Assembly (NCBI RefSeq): GCF_000186865.1
Contig: NW_008705571.1
Location: forward strand, 832,530 to 896,529
DNA length: 64,000 bases
From: Aureococcus anophagefferens
Lineage: Eukaryota > Sar > Pelagophyceae > Pelagomonadales > Pelagomonadaceae
Direction: 5' to 3'
Shown here: piece by piece, positions 1 to 8,200 of the stretch
Numbering within the stretch: position 1 is the first letter of the stretch
Layout: each line of letters begins with the position of its first letter
Translations under genes and position numbers: made by a program
Notes under the pieces: generated by a model
The model's input: the letters and a program-made list of their open reading frames with translations, nothing else
What the model was told of the DNA's origin: nothing
The model's database searches: none

Positions 1-688
1 TCCACTGGTCCATGGACGGGTCGACGCCCGTCGGGTTGTGCGCGCAGGCGTGGAGCAGGATCGTCGCGCCGGACTCGGCGGCCGACAGGTCCTCGAGCAT
101 CGCGTCGAAGTCGAGCTTCGTGCGCGTCGCCGCGTCGAGGTAGCGGTACGTGCGGATCTCGAGGCCCGCGTCGCGGAAGATGTTCAGGTGGTTGCTCCAC
201 GTCGGGTCCGGCACGTAGATGGCCTGCTTCTTGCTCGCGTCGCCGCCGGTGAGCGACGGCAGGCGCTCGAGGAGCTGCGCGGCGACGCGGAGGCAGCCCG
301 TGCCGCTGAGGGCCTGGGTGGCCGCGACGCGCTTCTCCGCGAGCGGCGCCGAGCCCGCGCCGTAGGCGAACTCGAGGCTCGACGCGAGGAACTTGGCGTC
401 GCCGGTGATCGGCGCGTACTCGTGGTCCGTCAGCGACGCGACGACGCGCTTCTCCGCCTCGGCGATGGACGGCAGCACGTAGGGCTTGCCGTTCTCGTCG
501 CGGTACGCGCCGACGCCCAGGGAGACCTTCTTGGCGTCCGTGTCCGCGAGGAAGTCCTGCGTCAAGCCCAAGATAGGATCGGCGGGCGCGCTCTGCACGT
601 TGCTCCACGCGGACAAGCTGCGCGCGGCGGACCGGCGGGCCGGTGCGGCCATGGTGATGGCACGGCGGGCGAGCGCACGCTGAGCCAT
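1..688 (-). CDS. GOT2: Mitochondrial aspartate aminotransferase, partial
   Basis: PLP-dependent transamination between aspartate and 2-oxoglutarate. About 229 N-terminal residues are present; the C-terminus, including the PLP lysine, lies beyond the left edge. The protein starts MAQRALARRA, an Arg/Ala/Ser-rich leader without acidic residues that suits mitochondrial import. It continues into family blocks: DPILGLTQDF, VSLGVGAYRDENGKPYVLP, the TGTGCLRVAAQ helix, the VPDPTWSNH strand-loop and LLHACAHNPTGVDP. The last is the hallmark around the PLP-contacting Asn and Pro of class I aminotransferases. No frame break is visible in this stretch. The start is the first ATG in frame. Identity is well supported; mitochondrial location is inferred from the leader. 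Confidence 0.93.
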   Translation of the reverse strand, partial: MAQRALARRAITMAAPARRSAARSLSAWSNVQSAPADPILGLTQDFLADTDAKKVSLGVGAYRDENGKPYVLPSIAEAEKRVVASLTDHEYAPITGDAKFLASSLEFAYGAGSAPLAEKRVAATQALSGTGCLRVAAQLLERLPSLTGGDASKKQAIYVPDPTWSNHLNIFRDAGLEIRTYRYLDAATRTKLDFDAMLEDLSAAESGATILLHACAHNPTGVDPSMDQW

Positions 689-953
689 GCTGTCTTGCTC
701 GGCGCTGCTGCAGACGACGGCGGGGCGCGAGAGAGCTGCTTCTCGGTTTGAAGAGCCTTCTCGAACTTGCAGTGACTTGCATTGACGTTGCACCAGATTG
801 CACCGCGCGCGTGTCGGCCAGGCGTCGCAGCTCCAGCTGAAAGAAGACACCCCGATCCTCATCGCAATCGTGGTTTGCTGAACCAGCGGGCTTGTCGAAG
901 GACCGTCGTCGCGAAACGCACGGCGACAACACACGACAAACCCCCCAAAAACT

Positions 954-2054
954 CTAGGTCAGCATCTTAATGCACGTCCCCATGGCGGCTCTCAGGATCG
1001 CGCGCTGGCCGTCGCGGTAGAACTTCGCGTAGTCCGCCGCGTTTCCCGGCGCCGCGGCGCTGCGGTCGTGGCGGTCCAGCGCGAGGAAGCCCTCCTGGAG
1101 CGCGAGCGCGAGCCGCTCGACGTCGCCGCGCGCGGGCGGGTCCGCGCTGCCGAGCTTGCGCCAGAGCGCCGGGGGCAGGACGCCGTCGGCCTTGAGCGCG
1201 CAGTCGGCGACGTCCGCGGCCTTGCCGCCGACGAGGTTGCAGACGTCGTTCTCGTTGCCGGGGAACGCGAAGCCGTAGGCCAGGAGCAGCTCGCCGTTGG
1301 ACCGGCCCGCGCCGTAGGTGATCGTCGCCTCCTCGCCTTCGAGGAGCGGCCGCGCGTTCGCGAAGCGGAGCGGCGCCGACCGCCCCGCGCGCGAGATGGC
1401 GACTTCCGCGGCCTCGTCGTGGTTCAGGAAGTCGAGAAACGGCACGTAGGCCGTCGTCGCCGCGCCGCCGTCGAAGCCCGCTTCGAAGCCCCGGCTCCAG
1501 AGCATGCCGCGCGCCCACGCGAGGTCGCCGCACGTGACGTGCGGCGCGAAGGGCCGCACGCGCGCCGCGAGACGCGCCAGCGCTTCGTCGCCCGCGCGGA
1601 CGGCCGCGAGGAGCGGCGTGCCGCCCAGCAGCGCGTCGGCCTCCGCCCGTCCCCAGCTGCCCGCGTCGACGCCCGGGTACGGCAGCGCGGCGGCGTAGGC
1701 GTAGAACGGCGACCGCGCGTCGAGGCGCGCGTCGGCGAGGGTCACGTAGAGCAGGTCGCGGCCCGTCGGCGGCGCGCGGCCCGCGGCGCGCATGCGGCGG
1801 AGCAAGCGTCGCCCGAAGGGCGTGCCCGCGGCGCGCCGCTCCGAGAGCACGAAGCGCGCCGGGCATTCGATCTCGAAGCCCTCCGGCAGCGCGCGCGCGG
1901 CGAAGAGGCCCTCGCCGCCGCGGCCGTCCGGCCGGCGCACGAGGCCGTGGGGCGCGTAGCCTGCCATGTGATTTCGGAGGCCGGCGCGCTGGCCTTTGAG
2001 CCGTCGCTTCGAGCGGCTGATGCGCCGGCGGCGCTGGCGCGTGGCGATGGCCAT
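954..2054 (-). CDS. SET-domain protein lysine methyltransferase (SETD3/Rubisco-LSMT type)
   Basis: Single-exon protein of 366 residues. The split SET core shows PYVPFLDFLNHDEA (about residues 200-212, the NH motif that contacts AdoMet) and ITYGAGRSNGELLLAYGF (about 245-262, the catalytic-Tyr end of SET, as in SETD3 and plant Rubisco-LSMT). A Rubis-subs-bind-like helical tail follows (ALWRKLG to AIL). An insert between SET-N and SET-C is typical of this class. The first 29 residues are strongly basic and could be a leader; an alternative start is the in-frame ATG at 1967 (MAGYAPHGLV). The substrate cannot be told from sequence: actin, elongation factors, histones and Rubisco are all known for this family. 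Confidence 0.85.
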   Translation of the reverse strand: MAIATRQRRRRISRSKRRLKGQRAGLRNHMAGYAPHGLVRRPDGRGGEGLFAARALPEGFEIECPARFVLSERRAAGTPFGRRLLRRMRAAGRAPPTGRDLLYVTLADARLDARSPFYAYAAALPYPGVDAGSWGRAEADALLGGTPLLAAVRAGDEALARLAARVRPFAPHVTCGDLAWARGMLWSRGFEAGFDGGAATTAYVPFLDFLNHDEAAEVAISRAGRSAPLRFANARPLLEGEEATITYGAGRSNGELLLAYGFAFPGNENDVCNLVGGKAADVADCALKADGVLPPALWRKLGSADPPARGDVERLALALQEGFLALDRHDRSAAAPGNAADYAKFYRDGQRAILRAAMGTCIKMLT

Positions 2055-2363
2055 TCACAACGCAGCGATTGCTTTGCCGCAGCAATGCGGAATGGGAGCT
2101 GCGATTTTGCTGCGCCGCCACTCACACGCTGCTCAGTGACTCCTCGCAGCGTCAGCGACCGCGCCGCGTTGCTCCTAGGCCGATTGGGCTAGCCGCAAAA
2201 AGTGCCGAGGCATCGCTTTGCCACAAGGTAAACCAGGGTTAAACACGCATGTTGAAGCACCACTCGACGAAAAATGCCCACGAGCACAGACAAGACGAAA
2301 TCGGCGCGCCTTACACGGCGGACTCTACTTGGGGTGCGGTCGGCGCGCTGCGGCGGGCCCGCC
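2055..2363. other. Intergenic spacer between SET and OSCP genes
   Basis: Spacer of about 309 bp between two minus-strand genes. It holds the 5' flank of the SET gene (2055 onward) and the 3' flank of OSCP. A slightly AT-richer patch lies at 2225-2290. I see no RNA gene, repeat or convincing ORF in it. Confidence 0.6.
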
Positions 2364-2966
2364 CTAGAGCGAGCGGGAGATCGCGGCGATCTTCGTCGCG
2401 GCGGAGAGGTCGAGGTACTTGTCGCCGATCTGGACCGTGAGGCCGCCGAGGAGCGCCGGGTCGACCTCCGTCGTCAGCTTGACGGTCTCGCCGGCGCCGA
2501 GGTGGGGCTCGAGGGCCTTGGAGATCTTCTTCGTCTGCGCGGCCGTGAGCTCCGTCGCGGACGTGATGACCGCGTCGACCTCCTTGCGCTCGGCCTTCAT
2601 GAGCGTCGAGTAGGCGTCGATGACCTTGTCGACCTCGGAGAGGCGCGCGTTCGCGGCGAGGGCCGTGAGCGTGTTCGTCGTGAAGTGGCTCGTCTTCGAG
2701 CCCTCGAAGAGCTTCGCCACCGCCGCGACCTTCTCGTCGCGGGCGATCGTCGGGTTCTTGACAAAGTCCTTGAGGCTCGCCGACTTCTCGATGGCGTCGG
2801 CGAAGGCGAGGAGCTCCGTCTCGACCTTGGCCGTCGCGCCCTCCTTGGCCGCCGACACGTACGCGGCCGACGCGTAGCGCGCGTGGATCCCGAACAACTT
2901 CACGGGCGCCGTCGGCTCGGGCGCCGCGCTAAACCGCCGCGCCACGCGGAGCAAATTGCGCGCCAT
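2364..2966 (-). CDS. ATP5PO: Mitochondrial ATP synthase subunit OSCP (delta/O)
   Basis: Complete 200-residue protein, a normal size for OSCP, the stator subunit joining F1 to the peripheral stalk. The N-terminus MARNLLRVARRFSAAP is a mitochondrial presequence. The mature part begins with the family pattern VKLFGIHARYASAAYVSA, followed by the six-helix domain with LKDFVKNP. It ends with the conserved C-terminal block VDPALLGGLTVQIGDKYLDLS, the OSCP/delta signature. No intron or frame problem. The upstream 393 bp are shared with the divergent gene at 3360. Confidence 0.96.
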   Translation of the reverse strand: MARNLLRVARRFSAAPEPTAPVKLFGIHARYASAAYVSAAKEGATAKVETELLAFADAIEKSASLKDFVKNPTIARDEKVAAVAKLFEGSKTSHFTTNTLTALAANARLSEVDKVIDAYSTLMKAERKEVDAVITSATELTAAQTKKISKALEPHLGAGETVKLTTEVDPALLGGLTVQIGDKYLDLSAATKIAAISRSL

Positions 2967-3359
2967 CTCTGCGGGGGGCGGGCGGCGGTGAGCGGCGCGG
3001 ATCGCGTGTTGTTGGGCGAGGCGTGGTTTCTCGGCGCGCGGCGGGCCCCCGGCGCCGCGGAAAGCGGCGGCCGTCGGCGTCGTGGAGGGCCGGGGGTCTC
3101 TCCGCGCGGTTTTATGGGCAGCGGCGCGCGTCTCGCCCCCCCTCTCGCACGTTTCATGGACGCTGCCATAGACCAGTCGTCGCCGTGCGCAACCCGTGCT
3201 AGGGCATCTAGGCTAGGAAGGCAACATCGCCTCGGCGGCCTTTTGGGGCTCGAAGGCTGCCCCTCGCAGCCGGCCTTTGTCTTCGTTCGGCGCCGGCGCG
3301 CGTGGAGGCGGCGCCGAAAGGACGCGAAGCACGAGCACAAGGTCCGCCTCTTCCTCGGT
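2967..3359. promoter_or_regulatory. Divergent intergenic/promoter region
   Basis: 393 bp separating the divergent OSCP (minus) and PX-protein (plus) start codons, so it must hold both promoters and 5' UTRs. It includes a G-run near 2970, an AT-containing stretch around 3110-3170 and an inverted GGCTGCC/GCAGCC pair near 3252-3272. No recognisable core promoter element. All frames are open by composition, but none reads like protein before the ATG at 3360. Confidence 0.45.
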
Positions 3360-4919
3360 ATGGCGGAGGACGACGCCGTGTCCGTGTCCCTCTTCAGCGA
3401 GGAGGCGAGCGAGAGCGGCGGCGAGCTCGAGGAGTGGGCCTACGCCGCGGCGTCCCTCCTGCGGACGTCCTGCGACCGCGACGAGGACGTCGACGGCCAC
3501 CCGACGTACTGTCTCCGCTGCCGGGTCCAGGACTTCAAGTGGACCGTGTCGAAGCTGCGCTTCGCCAAGTGGAGCGCCTTCGAGGAGCGCGTGCGGCGCC
3601 ACGGCGCGCTCGCGCCGGACGCGGCCGAGGTCCCGTTCCCGCAGCGGCTCCGGCGCCAGGCGTTCGGCATCAAGCTCCCGGACGAGGAGGTGACGAAGCG
3701 CGCGCTCGCGCTCGACGCCTGGTGCGCCGAGCTCAGCAAGCGCGTGCGGGCCGCCTGCGCCGCGCGCGAGGGGGGCGGCGCGGCGGACGACGCGTCCGAC
3801 CTCGACGCGACGCTCGTCGCGCTCGCGGCCTTCGCGCGCTTCGCCGAGGCGCGCGAGCCGCTGCTGGCGTCCGGGGCCCTGGCCCACGACCCCAAATTGC
3901 CGTCGCCGAGCGCCGAGATCCGCAAGCGGCCCGCGGCGGCGGCCGAGGCGCCGCCGGAAACACGCCTCGAGGAGAAGGACGAGAGCGTCGAGCGGAGCCT
4001 CGACGCCATCAACGCGCGCCTCGAGCAGCTCCGGGCGTCCCGCAAGGCCGCGCCGACGAAGAAGTCGCGCAAGTCGAGCCGCCGGTCCCTGTCGCTGCGG
4101 CCGCGGAAGGCGAGCGACGAGAAGCCGCCGCCGGAGCTGGCCGAGTCCCACACGTCGCCCGCGCGCGTCGGCCGCTCCGAGAGCGTCGAGGACCCGGCGC
4201 CGCGCGCCCAGAGCCTGGCGCCGCGGCCCGAGTCGCCGGGCGGCATCGACACGTTCCTGCGCAACGTCCGGGGCGACCTCGAGAAGCGGCGCGCGTCCGC
4301 GCGGCCCGCCCGCGACGCCGAGGCCGCGCCGGTGCTCACGCAGTCCGCGACGGAGATGCTCTTCGAGGTGCCCGCGGCGCCGGCGCCCGCGCTCACGCAG
4401 TCGGCGACGGAGACGCTCTTCGCGGCGCCCGCGCTGCCGAACCCGCCCGCGCTCGCGCCCGCGCCGACGGCGCCGGAGCTGACGCTGTCGGCGACGGCGA
4501 CGCTCCTCGCCATCCCGCCCCAGGAGGCGCCGGACGCCCCGGCGCCGGACGTCGCGACGCTGCCGCGCGTGCCCGTCGCCGCGCCGCCCGCGCCGCCCGC
4601 GCCGCCGCCGGACCTCAGCGCCATGTCGGACGAGGAGCTGCTCGCGGAGCTCGCGCGGCGCCAGGCGGCCCAGCGGCCGCCGGCGCCGGCGGGCTCGATG
4701 ACGTCCTTCCCGCGGACGGCGCGCACGGAGAGCAGCGACGCCTACGCGGACAGCGTCGACGCGGCCGTCGACGCGCCCGCGACGCCGACGCCGCGCGGCC
4801 GCTGCGCGACGATGGACCTCTACGACGGCGCCGTCGACCCCGAGGCCGAGGCGGCGCCGCGGTCCGCGCCCGCCGAGGCGCCGTCCCTCCTCTCGAGCCT
4901 GGGCCTCGGCTTCTACTAA
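3360..4919 (+). CDS. PX (phox-homology) domain protein with disordered tail
   Basis: 519 residues. Residues about 48-135 fit a PX phosphoinositide-binding domain: YCLRCRVQDFKWTVSKLRF (beta hairpin and basic RF), then FPQRLRRQAFGIK followed by the membrane-loop and helix region DEEVTKRALALDAWCAELSKRV. The rest is disordered and rich in Ala, Pro and Ser. It has a predicted coil (SLDAINARLEQLRAS), three degenerate copies of a TQSATETLF motif (about residues 323-381), an MSDEELLAELARRQ helix and a C-terminus ending LGLGFY. The open frame extends upstream, but the ATG at 3360 is the first with protein-like sequence after it. Likely endosomal membrane targeting; partners unknown. Confidence 0.7.
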   Translation: MAEDDAVSVSLFSEEASESGGELEEWAYAAASLLRTSCDRDEDVDGHPTYCLRCRVQDFKWTVSKLRFAKWSAFEERVRRHGALAPDAAEVPFPQRLRRQAFGIKLPDEEVTKRALALDAWCAELSKRVRAACAAREGGGAADDASDLDATLVALAAFARFAEAREPLLASGALAHDPKLPSPSAEIRKRPAAAAEAPPETRLEEKDESVERSLDAINARLEQLRASRKAAPTKKSRKSSRRSLSLRPRKASDEKPPPELAESHTSPARVGRSESVEDPAPRAQSLAPRPESPGGIDTFLRNVRGDLEKRRASARPARDAEAAPVLTQSATEMLFEVPAAPAPALTQSATETLFAAPALPNPPALAPAPTAPELTLSATATLLAIPPQEAPDAPAPDVATLPRVPVAAPPAPPAPPPDLSAMSDEELLAELARRQAAQRPPAPAGSMTSFPRTARTESSDAYADSVDAAVDAPATPTPRGRCATMDLYDGAVDPEAEAAPRSAPAEAPSLLSSLGLGFY

Positions 4920-5210
4920 AAACGATCCGTTGGACGAGCCGTTGCGGGTGAAAGGTTGCAGCGTCGGCCTCGCATCCGTCGCTTCAGGGGGATCGTGCCT
5001 TTTACTTGCTCGGCTGGCACCAGGTGTGGCTGGATCAGGGCGGGGCAGCCCCGAGCCCGTGTCAGAAGGGCGGATACCGCGCGCCCATGCCCGCCCGGGC
5101 GTGAGCCCGCGCCGCGCCCGACGCGCGGGACCCGCGGAACCAAGGAGAGAGACCCAGGGCAGCCTGGTGCAACGAGCGCAATTCTGGTGGGCCCGACCCC
5201 CACGGACGAC

Positions 5211-8200
5211 ATGAGCGTCGTCGCGACGCCGACGGCCGAGGTGCGCCCTGCCCCCCGTCCCCCCGCCGGCCGCGGCCCACCCCGCGCCGCGCAGGTCACG
5301 CCGGCGCCGACGCCGCGGTCGAGCTCGAGCGGCCTCTTCGAGGTCGTGACGCTCCCCGACGGCACGCGGCTGCTCATCGACGCGCGGAAGCTCGAGAAGC
5401 CGGGCACCGTCGACGAGTCGGAGCCGACGGTCCCCGCGGCGCCCGTGCGCCTCGACGACGGGGGCGGCAAGCACACGAAGCGCTACGCGCCGCGGCCCTA
5501 CAAGGCCGCGCCGCCGCGGCGCCGGTCCGACCCGAGCCACTCGCCGAGCTGGAACCTGATCCTGCCGACGAGCTCGGCGCCCGCGGCGACGACGCCCGCG
5601 CCGCCGCCGGGGCCCGACCCCGCGGCCGCGGCGCGCCAGGCGGCCCTGCGGTCGACGCTCGAGGAGGCGACGGCGCGCGAGGCCGCGCTGCGGGCCAAGC
5701 TCGAGGAGGCGACGGCGCGCGAGGCGGCCCTGCGCCACAAGCTCGAGCGCGCGGAGCGCGACGCCCAGGCGCGCGCGGCCCGCGCGCGCGACGCGCGCGA
5801 CGCCGCCGCCGCCGCCGCCGCAAAGCCCGCGCCGGCCGCGCCCCCGGGCCCGACCATCGACCTCGGCGCGCTGGCGCCGAAGCGCGTCGCTGAGAGCGAC
5901 AAGGTGCCCCTGACGCCCCTGGCCAACGCGAAGAAGTTCCAGGCGCTCAAGTGGGGCAACACGTCGAGCGCGGGCGACGAGCTCGCGGACGCGCGGACGA
6001 CGCACACGGCCGAGGACGCGACGCCGCCGCCGTCCAAGGCGCGCCGCAAGTCCTGGGTCGCCGGCGACGCCTTCAACACCAAGAGCCTCGACAAGGACGG
6101 CGACGACGCGTCGCCCGCGGCCGAGCCCCCCGACGCGGGGCCGATCAAGCTCGCGGAGCCCGCGAAGCCCAAGCCCAAGGCGGAGAAGGCCGTCGAGGAG
6201 CAGGCGGTTCCGAAGAAGGCGGCGGAGAAGGCCGTCGAGGCGGAGCCCGCGCCCGCGCCCGCGAAGAAGCCCGAGCCCGCCGCGCCGCCGCCGCCGCCGG
6301 CCGAGGAGCTCAAGTCGCCCGCCGCGCCGCCGCCGCCGCCGGCCGAGGAGGAGCTCAAGTCGCCGAGCCTCTTCGCCGTCGAGCGCCCCATCGCGACGCC
6401 CGCGAAGCCGGCGCCGAAGGCGTCGCCGTCGCCGACGCTGCGCATCGACGTCGGCGACGACGCGCCGGCCGCGCCGACGAGCTCCTTCTCCCACTCGCCG
6501 GCGTCGACGCTCGCGTCGCCGCTGTCGCCGTCGACGCCGTCGCGCATGCTCTGGGGCGACAGCGACAGCGACGAGAACGAGGAGGACGCCGCGCGCGAGG
6601 CGGCCGCGAAAGACGCGGCCGAGGGCTTCGAAGTCGTCGGCGCGAAGAAGAAGAAGGACAAGCTCCCCCAGGACCTCTGGGGCAAGGCGTCGCGGTCGAA
6701 GAAGGCCGCGCCGTCGCCCCGCAACGCCAACGACAAGGCGTCGCCCCCGAGCGCCAAGGCCAAGGGCGCCAAGGGCGGCTTCGGCTTTGGCGCGCGCGGC
6801 GCGCCGTCGCCGCGGTCGCCGCCGCGGTCGCCGCCGCCGTCGTCGCCGACGTCGCCGACGGCGCGCAAGTCCCTCGCCGCGCCGCCGACGAACGCCTGGG
6901 GCCAGGGCAACAAGCCCAAGCTCGTCGCGGAGGAGGAGCCCGCGAGCCCGCGGCCGCGGAGCGGCTCCGTGGACCAGGCGCCGCCGCCCGAGGAGCCGTT
7001 GAGCCCCATGCTCGTGCTGCGCAGCAAGCCCGCGCCCGCCGTCGTCCTCGACGCCAGCGAGTACCCCGCCCCCGGCGAGAAGGTCGCGCCGAAGCCCGCG
7101 GCGCCGCCGCCCGCGCCCGCGGCGCCGCCGCCGCAGCCCAAGCCCGCCGAGAAGCCCCGGCGCGAGGCCCCGGCCAAGGCCGCCCGGCCGCCGCCGGCGC
7201 CCGCGCCGGCCTGGCCCCGCGGCATGCGCCTCGAGCCCGCGCCCGCGCCCGCGCCGAAGCCCGAGAAGGCCAAGCCCGCGCCAAAGGAGGCCAAGCCCGC
7301 GCCCAAGGAGGCCAAGCCCGCGCCAGAGAAGGCGCCGCCCACGGAGAAGGCGCCGCCGCCGCCGGCCGAGGAGGCGCCCTCGAAGGCGCCCTCGAAGGCG
7401 CCCCCGAAGGCGCCCCCGAAGGCGCCCCCGAAGGTGCCCGAGGCGCCGCCGGCGCCCGGGGCCGACGAGCCCTCCGGCGCCGGCTGGACCGCGGCCGCGG
7501 CGAAGCCCAAGAAGGAGGCGCGCAAGGCCAAGGGCGCCGAGAAGCCCAAGAAGGTCGAGCCGAAGAAGAGCGAGGCCAAGGCGCCCGCGCCGGCGCCCAA
7601 GGCGCCCGCGCCGCGGCGCGCGGGCAACTCGTGGAGCGCGAAGCCGCGCCTCGAGCAGGACGAGGCCGCGAAGCTCTCGGAGGAGAAGCGCGCGCTGCTC
7701 GCGGAGAAGGCGGCCCTCGCGGAGGCGAAGCGCGAGTTCGAGGAGCAGAAGAAGGCCCTCGAGGCGGCCAAGCTCGCGCTCGCGGCCGCCGCCGCGGCGG
7801 CGGCGCCGCCGCCGCCGCCCAAGGCCGACGCGCCGGCGCCCGCCGCCAAGGCCGAGAAGAAGCCGAAGAAGGCCGACGCGGCGCCGCCCAAGGCGGACAG
7901 AAAACCCAAGAAGGCCGACGCGCCGCCGCCGCCCAAGGCGAGCGCGTGGGCCCAGGGCAAGCCGAAGGCGCTCGAGGAGCCCGCCAAGGCGCCGAAGCCC
8001 GACAAGGCCAAGCCCGCGCCCAAGGCGCCGCCGAAGCCCAAGGAGGTCAAGGCAAAGCCCGCGGAGGCGAAGGTGGAGGCGAAGCCGCCCGCGGCGAAAC
8101 CCGCGGAGGCGAAGCCGCCCGCGCCAAAGGAGAAGAAAGCGGAGACGCCCGCGGACGACGGCTGGACGACGGCCCCCAAGTCGAAGAAGGCCAAGGGCAA